64,000 nt of DNA. Source: Ascarosepion bandense (lineage: Eukaryota; Mollusca; Cephalopoda; Sepiida; Sepiidae). The notes beneath the pieces were generated by a model. The model was not told the origin of the DNA. It was given only the letters and a program-made list of their open reading frames with translations, and did not search any database. A program made the position numbers and the translations under genes. The stretch covers positions 3,827,501-3,891,500 of the forward strand of contig JBBBDQ010000913.1 in assembly GCA_037127315.1 (NCBI GenBank), given 5' to 3'. Positions 42,241 to 52,350 of this stretch are shown in pieces (position 1 is the stretch's first letter; every line of letters starts with the position of its first letter).

Positions 42241-42819
42241 TATTGTCGAGGATACTGTCTAGCACGGAACACTCATGACAGGAAAGGGAGAGATTAATAA
42301 AAAAAAAAGATAGCAAATTGATTTTAGAGGTGAAAGACGAAGGCACAAGTATGAACGGTCGGGAGATCCAAGAGAAATCACCCTAGAGAGCGGGAGATGT
42401 TTGCTTGCATAAACCCTCAGACCATGCATATGGACACTGAAATCCTTCCTTAAAATGGGAAGGTAACCAGAAACCGAGAAATCGAAGGAGGGAATTGAGG
42501 GGTTTAAATTGGTTTCGCAAAGTGCTAAAATGTCAGGAAACTTTTCGTGAAGGTAAGAATCCACACTGCAGAGGTTTGTACGCATACAACGAATGAAAAT
42601 GTTGGGTGGGTTAGATGATTTTCGTTTGACTAGTTTAGATTTGTTTCTCGGGATTTTCATTTTTATGTTGCTTTGGTGAGGAAAGGCTACAAGTAGAGGA
42701 GGAGGACGGTCACTGACTGCGACATATGCAAGAAGGGAGCTGACGAACACTGCAGAATAGTGTGTCTTCGGTGTTGTCCACCGAAAGCCCTTGCAGGAAC
42801 ACCTATCCATTCGCGTCAT
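42241..42819 (-). pseudogene. LINE-1 N-terminal region and endonuclease start
   Basis: The 186-codon frame (42259-42819) contains PDILALCETNLNPSIPSFDF, in which the glutamate of the LCETNL motif is the catalytic Glu of the endonuclease. Later come LRVYASKHLPLSR and SYLCLRL. The 50-60 residues before PDILA are basic and unrecognised. Reading frame and homology stop at the mariner insertion. Confidence 0.8.
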
Positions 42820-42918
42820 GACACGGCAAGAACACCGATATTGCAGCAGCCGCTCTCAACGCTACGCAAATGTTAGGGATCTGTCGAAAGCAACAATTAG
42901 AAAACTACCAATTTGGCA

Positions 42919-43888
42919 CCTTTTTTTTAATTATATCACCCTGAGCAAGGCGGTAACGCCACTGATGTGCAGGGGGCTATATAAGAGTAAAAGGATTAGA
43001 GGAGAATGAGGAAAAGGACGAACCAGTTAGAAAGGAGCAAGAGAAGGATGGGAATACAAGTGTGATAACAGTTGCGAAGGTGGAGAGAAAGGAAAGGATC
43101 TACAGGACAGTGTGGAAAGAAGTACGGTCAAGTAGTTAAGAGATGAGAATTGACCTTGCATTTAAATTCCTGGATGTTGTAGCCATCAGAAAAGCAAGAA
43201 TATAGAAGCGAGTTCCACGGGCGGGAAGTGTTGGAAAAGAAGCTGAAGGAGTAGAATTGTCGTCTGTATTTGTTTGATCTAACTGTGAATGTGTGCGACC
43301 CAGTTGCCAGTCTGGTTGCACGAGTAAACACCTGTTGCAGAGGCACCAGTGACTCAAGCTCGTTGGAGCAGAAGCCATGGAAGTATTTACAGAACAGACA
43401 AAGAGAAGCCACATCTCGTCGGTGGGAAAGTGGCTGTAGTCGAGCCGCCAAGTCAGTACCTATCACATTACTGATTCTCCTTTGGAGCCTGTCAAGATCA
43501 CCGAGATGAAAAGCGGGAGCACCTGACCATATATGGCAGCAGTACTCCATGCACGGACAAATGGTTGATTTATATATATGCAGGATGGTTTCAGGTGGGA
43601 AAAATTTCCTGCCCCAACACAGTGACCCAACCTTCCTAGCAGTGGATGTCGCTATTGACTCAATGTAGTAGTTCCACTTGAGATCAGAAGAGAGGGTAAG
43701 GCCGAGGAGACGCTGAGTATTGCTTTCGGGGAAACTCGCTTGGTCTATGCTTATGGGAGGCAGGAGAGGTTGCCTGTGATGATTGACAGACAGCAGCTTC
43801 GTCTTAGACGTATTGAAATTTACAAGACACTTCTTAACCCAATTCACCACAGAGGGTAGATCCCTCTGAAGATCAGCAGGGAGCTGCC
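42919..43888 (-). mobile_element. LINE-1 3' half, best-preserved C-terminal frame
   Basis: Starts on the minus strand inside the reverse transcriptase after a (CTAT)n tract and runs to a complete 3' end with TTAATTATATCACCCTGAGC and a T run at 42919. It is truncated at the 5' side. The copy directly precedes the 5' end of the LINE-1 at 39500-42918, giving a head-to-tail pair. Confidence 0.85.
43128..43850 (-). pseudogene. LINE-1 reverse transcriptase C-terminal part, 240-codon open frame
   Basis: Uninterrupted frame: VNWVKKCLVNFNTSKTKLLS, LLGLTLSSDLKWNYYIESIA, TILHIYKSTICPCMEYCCHI, DLDRLQRRISNVIGTDLAAR, FCKYFHGFCSNELESLVPLQ, SFFSNTSRPWNSLLYSCFSD and EFKCKVNSHLLTT at the end. It defines the true C-terminus of the family: W-N-S-L, then h-x-x-F-K-x-K-V-N. 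The catalytic part is missing. Being open, it is likely a younger copy. Confidence 0.85.
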
Positions 43889-43899
43889 ACCGAAAATTT

Positions 43900-43902
43900 G
43901 CG

Positions 43903-43958
<56 letters not shown>

Positions 43959-43992
43959 TCTGTTCGTATCTATCGATCTATATCACTTTGTT

Positions 43993-44047
<55 letters not shown>

Positions 44048-44048
44048 C
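43900..44048. repeat. (CTAT)n arrays
   Basis: Two (CTAT)n blocks at about 43902-43957 and 43998-44047 with a variant segment between. They form the 5' boundary of the LINE-1 copy on the minus strand. Confidence 0.95.
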
Positions 44049-44232
44049 ATATCTCTATCTTAGTTGGGTGCCTCGACTTAGTATAATGATTAGCAAATTT
44101 GTCTCGCTAAAAAATGAGTAATGATTTCGATCCTCAGTGGGTGCCCCATATTTCCGGCCTAGTGCTACATCTACGCTGTGCTTAGAAAATCTCCTATCTA
44201 TCTCAAATACACATGTTTTAACTGGATCTCAA

Positions 44233-44933
44233 AATAATAATGCGGCTAGTATGCAGGGGGTTACAGGGGGGGGGGGTTTGAAATGGCATAAAAAAAAATT
44301 TAGTGAAAAGAAATGAGCAAAATGACAAGAAAATAAGACGTTTCGAGAAGACATAAGATTATTGTTGACATTACATTCAATTTTTTGAAGATTATAGGTA
44401 AGCTGGAACATTGAAAAAGAGATCCACAGGTGAGAAGTAAGATAAAAGAAACTATCAGAACAGAACCGATGAAAGCATCTAGCCAGTTCAACAATAAAAC
44501 CTAGTTGCCAATCTAGTCAGTTAGTTTGGTGCCATATGTGATACACGCTTTGGGCGACCATGTCTCGAAAGAGACATGACTAACTGGGCAAAAGATTATC
44601 CCACACTAGGTTGCCATTACTTTCTCCGGTAGACTGGTTACCAGCCAAGGCTATAGAACCCAATCTGTCCTATTATTTAACCCATAAGAGGGAAGAGACG
44701 GGTTAATACCTTTCCCAAGGGTATTTGTACATAAGTGAATGCAAAGAATTCAGCCGAAATTCGAACTCGGCTCGCTGATTTGTCGTTCTGCGTCGCTATC
44801 CACTGCACCATAACACACACACTCTGCCGATCTAGTACAATGCTTAAATTTTTGTAGACGTGACATTAAAGAGAACAGATTATCAGAATTATCAGAACAA
44901 CTTCCATAAAAATATTTGTAGAAAACACAGAAT
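44233..44933 (-). mobile_element. Decayed antisense LINE-1 with an inserted SINE-A
   Basis: LINE-1 3'-type sequence (ATGCAGGGGGTTACAGGG; ATTGTTGACATTACATTCAA; AAAAATATTTGTAGAAAACA) on both sides of a complete SINE-A at 44518-44826. A short frame reads FYKYFYGSCSD, the LINE-1 FYKYFHGFCS motif. It runs straight into the 155-bp satellite. Confidence 0.7.
44518..44826 (-). mobile_element. SINE-A, full length, with target duplication
   Basis: All parts are present on the minus strand, from GGTGCAGTGGATAGCGACGC through the body to AACTGACTAGATT. Flanking repeat CCAATCTAGT (44508-44517) and CCGATCTAGT (44827-44836), one mismatch. The same LINE-1 position carries the SINE-A fragment at 24424. Confidence 0.85.
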
Positions 44934-46257
44934 GCTAACCAGCAGGAGTCATTCAAATTTAGCCATATAGCTATATTCTCTACTTCTACTTCTTATGGAT
45001 GGGAGTTGCAATAAAAAGCAAGAAAAATGAAGATGAAAGAAATACTAGTGAAAAATGAATAATAATTGACGATGATTCATCTAAGAAGGCTAACCAGCAG
45101 GAGTCATTCAAATTTAGCCAGATAGCTATATTCTCTACTTCTACTTCTTATGGATGGGAGTTGCAATAAAAAGCAAGAGAAATGAAGATGAAAGAAATAC
45201 TAGTGAAAAATGAATAATAATTGACAATGCTTCATCTAAGAAGGCTAACCAGCAGGAGTCATTCAAATTTAGCCATATAGCTATATTCTCTACTTCTACT
45301 TCTTATAGATAGGAGTTGCAATAAAAAGCAAGAGAAATGAAGATGAAAGAAATACTAGTGAAAAATGAATAATAATTGACAATGCTTCATCTAAGAAGGC
45401 TAACCAGCAGGAGTCATTCAAATTTAGCCATATAGCTATATTCTCTACTTCTACTTCTTATAGATGGGAGTTGCAATAAAAAGCAAGAGAAATGAAGATG
45501 AAAGAAATACTAGTGAAAAATGAATAATAATTGACAATGCTTCATCTAAGAAGGCTAACCAGCAGGAGTCATTCAAATTTAGCCATATAGCTATATTCTC
45601 TACTTCTACTTCTTATGGATGGGAGTTGCAATAAAAAGCAAGAGAAATGAAGATGAAAGAAATACTAGTGAAAAATGAATAATAATTGACAATGCTTCAT
45701 CTAAGAAGGCTAACCAGGAGGAGTCATTCAAATTTAGCCATATAGCTATATTCTCTACTTCTACTTATTATGGATGGGAGTTGCAATAAAAAGCAAGAGA
45801 AATGAAGATGAAAGAAATACTAGTGAAAAATGAATAATAATTGAAAATGCTTCATCTAAGAACGCTAACCAGCAGGAGTCATTCAAATTTAGCCATATAG
45901 CTATATTCTCTACTTCTACTTCTTATGGATGGGAGTTGCAATAAAAAACAAGAGAAAAATGAAGATGAAAGAAATATTAGTGAAAAATGAATAATAACTG
46001 ACAATGCTTCATCTAAGAAGGCTAACCAGCAGGAGTCATTCAAATTTAGCCATATAGCTATATTCTCTACTTCTACTTCTTATAGATGGGAGTTGCAATA
46101 AAAAGCAAGAGAAATGAAGATGAAAGAAATACTAGTGAAAAATGAATAATAATTGACAATGCTTCATCTAAGAAGGCTAACCAGCAGGAGTCATTCAAAT
46201 TTAGCCATATAGCTATATTCTCTACTTCTACTTCTTATAGATGAGAGTTGCATTTAT
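44934..46257. repeat. 155-bp satellite array, about 8.5 copies
   Basis: Unit starts (GCTAACCAGCAGGAGTCATT) at 44934, 45089, 45244, 45399, 45554, 45709, 45864, 46021 and 46176. The period is 155 bp (one 157). Copies differ by a few substitutions. The last unit stops at GATGAGAGTTGCA, where a 12-bp inverted repeat (ATGAGAGTTGCA / TGCAACTCTCAT, 46240-46270) turns the sequence around. No coding and no palindromic CRISPR-type repeat. Confidence 0.95.
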
Positions 46258-46289
46258 TGCAACTCTCATACCAAAGATACAAGATAAAA

Positions 46290-46505
46290 AACATTGCTAA
46301 TATATATACAGACATCCGCAGAGAGATCTGTTTCGCTCTATCACAGCTCATTAGTACGGTTAGACATCCGATTGCTTCTAGCTAAGATCAGAAGACGATT
46401 CTACGTCTGAGCTATGTGAAAGTGAAAGAAGGCGGACTTTAGCATGTTATATACAATGTAAACACACGCCAGTAGCCGAGAGTGCTCGAATTCATTACTG
46501 AATGA
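46290..46505 (-). mobile_element. SINE-E, inverted copy
   Basis: Reverse complement of the 3833-4046 element: GAGAGATCTGTTTCGCTCTA, CACAGCTCATTAGTACGGTT and GAGTGCTCGAATTC. The tRNA-like part is diverged (no B box kept). It starts at a short TATATA on its 3' side. Confidence 0.65.
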
Positions 46506-46526
46506 ACAATATATTATGGATAATTT

Positions 46527-46529
<3 letters not shown>

Positions 46530-46572
<43 letters not shown>

Positions 46573-46612
46573 ATGTGTGTGTGCATGTATGTGTGTGTGT
46601 GAGTGTGTGAAA
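46530..46612. repeat. (GA)n then (GT)n
   Basis: GA repeats (46530-46572) followed by degenerate GT repeats. Confidence 0.9.
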
Positions 46613-46874
46613 GATAGAAAGGATGATTTATTGATTAATTTTATTAATTGGTATGCCCCATTAAGTTGATCATTACGTTTCTCCAGAACTCTCCAGAACT
46701 CTCCAGAACTCTCCAGAACTTTCTGCCCTTTCGTTCTGGTGCAACACTTTCCATTTTATGACCACTCTGTGTCTTTGTAACAATTTTTCCACCATACATT
46801 TGCCCCCTATTACCGTGTGCCTTTTTTTTCTTTCTTATTTTTTTTGTTGCTATTTCGTCTTTGAGGTGTAAGTA
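46613..46874. other. Spacer with AACTCTCCAG x4
   Basis: A 10-bp unit, CTCCAGAACT, is repeated four times at 46681-46722. No gene. Confidence 0.6.
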
Positions 46875-47100
46875 TTTCGGCTTTGAAAACCCGGATGTAT
46901 CAGTTACTCGTTGACTTCTGCTGAAGTTGTTGCTGTACAATTCATCAATGTGCGTTTTTCCTGTTTTTATATATAATGTTATCACTATACACGCCGTAAA
47001 TGGTTTTGAAGTAAGTACCTGGTAGCAGTGAATCTAATCAATGGACAATTTTCTGTCTGACTGTCATGAAGAGTTCTCATTATTTACACTAAACTTTGTC
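46875..47100 (+). repeat. Dispersed repeat R4, copy 1
   Basis: Colinear with 50255-50478: GGATGTATCAGTTACTCGTT, TTCATCAATGTGCGTTTTTC, TTTTTATATATA and GAAGAGTTCTCATTATTTAC. Same orientation, diverged, class unknown. Confidence 0.7.
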
Positions 47101-47269
47101 TTCGTCTGTTTTTGTCACGTTTTGGCTACTGTGCTCTTCGGTCAAAAACATTGTTTTGGCTTTTTTCCTTCCTTTTATTAAGAGCGGATAACTTTTTTTT
47201 GTACAGGACAATATCCCCGTATTTTTAAAACTTAAGGAAAACCATTTCTATTTGCGAAAGGAAAACATT
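47101..47269. other. Spacer
   Basis: Nothing recognised before the purine tract. Confidence 0.4.
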
Positions 47270-48735
47270 TTTCAAGAAAAATAATAATAAAGAAATCCAT
47301 TTCTTTAAGAAGAAGAATGAAAGAAAGAAAGAAAGAAAAACATGTTTAAGAAGATATATAAACAAAATCATTTCTTTAAGAAAGAAAGAAAGAAAGAAAG
47401 AAAAACGTTTTAAGAAGAAAAAAAGAAGAAAAGAAAGAAAAACATGTTTAAGAAGAAATATAAAGAAAAACTATTTCTTTAAGAAGGAAAGAAAGAAAAA
47501 ACAAACAAACAAAAAAGAAAGAAAGAAGAAAGGAAGAAAGATACCATGTTTTGAGAAGAAAAAGAAAAAAGAAAAACATTCTTCAGGAGAAAAATAAAGA
47601 AAAGCATTTCTTTAAGAAGAAGAAAGAAAGAAAGAAAAAGTATGCTTTGAGAAAAAAAGAAAGAAAGAAAAACATGTTTAAGAAAATATATAAAGAAAAC
47701 CATTTCTTTAAGAAGAAAGAAAGAAAAAACATGTTTCAAGAAGAAAAAGAAAAAAGAAAGAAAAACATGTTTAAGAAGAAATATGAAGAAAAACGATTTA
47801 TTTTAGAAAAAGAATGAAGAAAACCATTTCATTAAGAAGAAAATAAAAAGAAAGAAAGAAAGAAAAAAAGAAAGAAAACCATGTTTTGAGAAGAAAAAGA
47901 AAGAAAACCATTTCTGTATGTAGTAAAAGATTACATAGAAAGAAAACTATGTTTTAAAAAAAGGAGAAAGAAAAACATTTCTTTAAGAAAAAGAATAAAC
48001 AAAACCACTTTTAAGAAGAAGAAAGAAAACTATATTTTAAAAAGAAGAAAGTAAACCATTTTAAGAAGAAAAATATTACTTTAAAAAAAGAGAATAAAAA
48101 CATTACTTTAAGAAGAAGAAGAAAAAATCTTTTTTAAAAAGAAGAATGAAGAAAACCATTTTTAAGAAGAACATAAAGATAAAAAAGATAACCATGTTTA
48201 AAAAAAGAAAGAATACCATTTTTTAAAAAATAGAAGAAGAAGAAAAATAGAAACCATGTTTTAAAAGAAGAAGAAGAAAAACAAGAAGAAGAAGAAAGAA
48301 AGAAAATATTTCTTTAAAAAGAAGAATCAAGAAAAACATTTTTAAGAAGACGAAGAAGAAAGATAACAATGTTTTAAGAAAAAGAAGAAAGAAAACCATT
48401 TCTATAAGAAAAAGAAAGAGAATAAAGAAAGCCATGTTCTTAAGAAGAAGAAAAAATAGAAACCATGTTTTAAAAGAAGAAGAAGAAGAAGAAGAAGCAA
48501 GAAAACTATTTCTTGTAGAAAAAGAATTAAAGCCATTTTAAGAAAAACTATAAAGAAAACCATTTTTAAAAAGAAGACGATGAAAGAAGATGAATGAAGG
48601 AATCCATTTTTTAAGAATAAAAATAACATTTCTTTCACATGAGGAAGAAGAACGAAAACCATTTTAAGAAGATGAAGATTGAAGAAAACCATTTTTAAGA
48701 TGTAAAAAAAGAAAGAAAGAAACCCATTTTTTTAC
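47270..48735. repeat. Polypurine domain with AACCATnT(T)TTAAGAAG motif
   Basis: A-rich purine tract in which short blocks like AAACCATTTCTTTAAGAAG or AAACATGTTTAAGAAG recur every ~40-60 bp, so it is a degenerate minisatellite more than pure (GAAA)n. TTTAAGAA parts are locally self-complementary. Frames are Lys-rich or Phe-rich artefacts. Confidence 0.9.
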
Positions 48736-48841
48736 ATAACATCATCCAGACATAACAACAATGGATGGTGGAACGTCGCAGTTATTGTTGTTCGCTTTCT
48801 ATTTGTGAATCCAGAAACGTCACTCTCTACTTCCAAGATTA

Positions 48842-49165
48842 CACTGTTATATTCGTCATCAAAATAGTTAGGGCGCTCTCCACCTTTGTCTTATAATGAA
48901 CTGTTCCTACCACTATATAAAGTGGTAGTAGAAAGACCTCGGGGTTGTAGTGTGGTGCGTCGCGTTAGCGTTGACTGTTCAGCTCGTGTACTTCCGGTAG
49001 CGAACCGGAAGTGGTTGCTATACACAGACTCTACGTCTTATTACTTTACTAAACCATTGTTCCTGTACTATACTAACAACCCTGTTGGACATACTATTTT
49101 TCCGGTAATATATTTCATTTATTTTATTTCCGTTGATTATTTACACAACTATTTCTGTTACACAC
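48842..49165 (+). promoter_or_regulatory. Promoter-like or solo-LTR-like block
   Basis: A TATA box lies inside a perfect hairpin (CTACCACT-ATATAA-AGTGGTAG, 48907-48928). Downstream is a 9-bp inverted pair ACTTCCGGT / ACCGGAAGT (48990-49012), each arm matching an ETS-factor core, in a G/C-richer stretch. A possible TG...CA frame (TGTTATATTC at 48846 to TTCTGTTACA near 49160) would fit a short LTR, but no partner LTR, coding region or clear target repeat was found. Confidence 0.35.
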
Positions 49166-49299
49166 AACATAACAAAAATCAATGTCAACTTTATCAAAAT
49201 TTGGATTTTTTTTTTTTACATCATTTATATGTCGCGTGTACGTAACAGGTTTACCCAGCTTCTGAACGATTATAGCTGAACCTTCATCTGTCAATAACA

Positions 49300-49878
49300 G
49301 TCAGTCAGTTAAGTGCCATACGTGATACACGCTTGGGCGATCATGTCTCGAAAGAAACATGACTGACTGGGCAGAAGATTATCCCGCAGACAGATTGCCA
49401 GCCAAGGCTATAGAACACAATCTGTCCTATTATTTGACTCATAGCTAGACGGAAAAGATATTTATTATATTAAGTAGTAATTAGAAAGGAATAATTTTAT
49501 TACTACATAACAATAGAAAACTGATCCCCCACTTTATGCCCAGTAGAAGCCTTAATCATGTTTCTAACTAGTCAGTCAGTTAAGCGCCATACGTGATACA
49601 CGCTTTGGGCGATCATGTCTCGAAAGAAACATGACTGACTGGGCAGAAGATTATCCCGCAATAGGTTACCATTGCTTTCTGCGGTAGACTGATTACCGAC
49701 CAAGGCTATAGAACCCAGTCTGTCCTGTTATTTAACCCATAACTGGAAGGAATAGACGGATTAATACCTTTCCCAAGGTTATTTGCGCGTAAGTGAATGC
49801 AATGAATTCAGCTGGAATTCGAACTCGGCTCCCCGATTTCTCGTTCCGAGTCGATATCCAATGCACCACAATGCATAT
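49300..49878 (-). mobile_element. Dimeric SINE-A
   Basis: Headless monomer at 49300-49570 and headed monomer at 49571-49878 (window order), with the same spacer as the 31-kb dimer (AATAGAAAACTGATCCCCCA). Possible target copies TCAATAACA (49291) and TCATAACA (49879) differ by one base gap. The headless monomer has a ~25-bp internal deletion. Confidence 0.8.
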
Positions 49879-50254
49879 TCATAACATTATACTCATACAG
49901 TACAATTATACTTATACATAACAGTATAAGTTTGAATATAAAATTGTGTTGAAATATTGTTGTTTTTTTTGTTTGTTTCATCCTAAGAGCATATGGTCCG
50001 ATTGCAAAATATCACAGTTGTGATAACAACAACAATGATGAGGACAACAGTCTGAATATAAATAGTGTTAATAAGTGTCTATATTCTAGATTACTCAGTT
50101 TACATTTGCTCAAAAGCTGCATTAATTGAACAAGATTCATTTCGAACATGGCTACTTGATTACTGGCGAATGATTTCATGTCAGCTAATATTAGCAGTTT
50201 GTAGACAGAATTTCGGTTCTCGACCGCAGGCAAATGAACAGGAATCAAAGTTCC
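49879..50254. other. Spacer
   Basis: A/T-rich; frames on both strands up to about 80-100 codons show no recognisable family. Confidence 0.4.
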
Positions 50255-50478
50255 GAACACCTGGATGCATCAGTTATTCGTTGACATCTGTTGAAGCTGC
50301 AGGCGTTCATTTCATCAATATGCGTTTTGCCGCGTTTTTATATATAGTTTTGTCATCAGAAAAAAGAACTTAATGGATTCAAAGAAAGTCGGTAGGAAGA
50401 GCAAAACTAAAAGGTATGCTGTGAGAGCCGCATTTCTATAGGAATGTCTGCGATGAAGAGTCATCATTATTTACACTT
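50255..50478 (+). repeat. Dispersed repeat R4, copy 2
   Basis: See the copy at 46875-47100. GGATGCATCAGTTATTCGTT and GCGTTTTGCCGCGTTTTTAT are present. Confidence 0.7.
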
Positions 50479-50544
50479 CGTAGGGGTATCTCGAAGTGAT
50501 GTAATGGTTAGCAAGGTTACAATGCTCGAACAATTACGACTTCT

Positions 50545-51147
50545 GTGCGTTGTGGTGCAGTTGATATCGACTCAGAACGAGAAATCGGAGAGCCGGGTTC
50601 GAATTCCAGCTGAATTCCTTGCGTTCACTTACACGCAAATACCCTTGGGAAAGGTATTAATCCGTCTATTCCTTCCAGTTATGTGTTAAATAACAAGACA
50701 GATTGGATTCTATAGCCTTGGTCGGCAACCAGTCTACCGCAGAAAGCAATGGCAACCTACTGCGGGATAATCTTCTGCTCAGTCAGTCATGTCTCTTTCG
50801 AGGCATGATCGCCCAAGCGTGTATCACGTATGGCACTCAACTGACTGACTGAATAGTTGAAAAGACAATTAAAGCTTCTACTGGGCATAAAGAGGGAGTT
50901 CGGTTTTCTATTGTTATAAACTGACCCCCCTCTAATTACTACTTAATAATATAATACATATCTTCTCCCTCTAGCTATGAATCAAATAACAGGACTGATT
51001 GGGTTCTATAGCCTTGGTCGGCAACCAGTCTACCGCAGAAAGCAATGGCAACCTACTCCGGGATAATTTTCTGCCCAGTCAGTCATATCTCTTTCGAGAC
51101 ATGATCGCCCAAAGCATGTATCATGTATGGCACTTAACTGACTGACT
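50545..51147 (+). mobile_element. Dimeric SINE-A, sense copy
   Basis: Headed monomer at 50545-50852 (GTTGTGGTGCAGTTGATATC, GGTTCGAATTCC) then spacer (AATTAAAGCTTCTACTGGGC, AACTGACCCCCCTCTAATTA) and headless monomer to 51147. Here the second monomer is full. It forms an inverted pair with the dimer at 49300-49878, about 670 bp away. Confidence 0.8.
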
Positions 51148-51267
51148 AAATGAGTTTTATCCTCACTGGGGGCCTTAAACTTTCGATCTTGTGCCACACA
51201 TAAACTAGGCTTAGACAATCAATATTTACACTATGTAGATGTGGACTCATTAAATTGCTTGTTTGGT

Positions 51268-51419
51268 AGAGTTTGCACTCGTTTGCACCTGTCTTCTTAG
51301 GCAGTGCTATGAAAACCGACTTGCTTAGGTCGTCTGGTATTACACCACTATTATAAATCTAATTTATTTCTGTAATTTTCTCTATGCCGAATTCTTCCAG
51401 GGCTATCAATTTTAACGGA
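51268..51419 (-). mobile_element. LINE-B reverse transcriptase fragment
   Basis: Minus-strand translation gives LEEFGIEKITEIN, IYNSGVIPDDLSKSVFIALP and KKTGANECKL, the N-terminal fingers segment of RTE-type reverse transcriptases (IPxDL....I.LPKK). It is the only piece of LINE-B reverse transcriptase core in the window. It adjoins the gypsy remnant. Confidence 0.75.
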
Positions 51420-51433
51420 CATTTTCCGAGAAC

Positions 51434-52107
51434 AACAATCTCTGTTCAACGTTCGTTACTACTGTTTCAAATTAGCCAAAAACCAGTCAGACGATTTCGT
51501 CACCTACGCCGGACGCGTGAATCGTGAATGTGAGAGATTTCACCTTCAGACGCTCAGAGAAGACCAGTTCAAATGTTTAATATTCATAGCAGGTCTACAA
51601 TCACCCCACGATTCGGAAATACGTTTGCGACTATTAGTTAAGCTTGAAACAGACGCAAAGGTAACAGTCCAGGATTTGAGAACAGAATGCAACAGGTTGT
51701 TAAATTTAAGAAAAGACACCATGTTGGTCCAACAACAATCCACCTTAACTTCTCATCCTTCTCGAGTTAGTTATATTCATTCGAATGACAAACCTAAAGA
51801 AAAGAAAATTCCACTGTCTGCATGCTGGTCTTACGGTGAATGGCACTATGCACGCTTTTGTCCATTCAAAAAACACAAGTGCCAGGTGTGCCATAAACGT
51901 GGCCACAAAGAAAAGTTTTGTCATCCTCCAACAGCCAAATCTGCTGATCATCAAACTAAGTCTGCTCATGGAACTCATAAAAAAAATGAAGCAGAGGAGA
52001 AAATCACATTCGGTGTCTGCTTTCTTTCAAAATTAACTTCAAATCCCGCAGGAAATACATCAGTGTTGGTCTTAACGAATTCGTTTTCAATTCGACACAG
52101 CATCTGA
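51434..52107 (+). pseudogene. gag: gypsy gag-like region with zinc knuckle
   Basis: The open frame reads through a capsid-like segment (FKLAKNQSDDFVTYAGRVNR; FKCLIFIAGLQSPHDSEIRL) and then Cys-rich motifs. The second, CQVCHKRGHKEKFC, is a complete C-x2-C-x4-H-x4-C zinc knuckle; the first (CWSYGEWHYARFC) has lost a Cys. The start is missing because of truncation. The frame ends near 52107 where protease begins in another frame. Confidence 0.85.
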
Positions 52108-52350
52108 TATCACCCTCATCTCACGGAACACGTAGACAAAAATTGGCAAACCTGATCTACTGAGTACAAACCACATTGCCCAGAACGCATCGGGAAATGA
52201 CACTCAACTCACTGGTGAACTAAATTGTTCTGTTTCTTTCCATGATAAACAATTCACTGGGATATGCTACGTGACAAACACAGATCTAAATCTGATTGGT
52301 TTAGACTGGATTGAAGAACTTGATCTCTTCATTGTTCCATTGAAATCTGT
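52080..52350 (+). pseudogene. gypsy aspartic protease remnant
   Basis: FQFDTASDITLIS is the active-site region with D-T-A-S in place of the usual D-T/S-G. The flap and C-terminal part continue to LNLIGLDWIEELDLF (the h-h-G-x-D/W motif). A TAG follows 6 codons after the active site. It connects to the linker before reverse transcriptase. Confidence 0.75.

Larger units (their letters stand above)
39500..42918 (-). mobile_element. Antisense LINE-1, near full length, split by a mariner relic
   Basis: Minus-strand order: N-terminal region and endonuclease (42819-42241), mariner insertion (42238-41784), endonuclease C-terminal part (41781 downward), linker, reverse transcriptase pieces (40787-39919), C-terminal region (39892-39641) and decayed 3' part. 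Translations carry GDFNAPHDKW, ALDISKAFDRVWR and others. There are many frameshifts and stops. Its 5' limit coincides with the 3' T run of the next LINE-1 at 42919. Confidence 0.85.

Noticed and set aside
44934..46257. CRISPR array
   Set aside because: The whole 155-bp unit repeats, without unique spacers between short repeats, and there are no cas genes; it is a satellite.
49300..51147. One large inverted element bounded by the two dimeric SINEs
   Set aside because: The two dimers have separate boundaries and the enclosed DNA contains an independent repeat (R4); the inverted arrangement is more simply two insertions.
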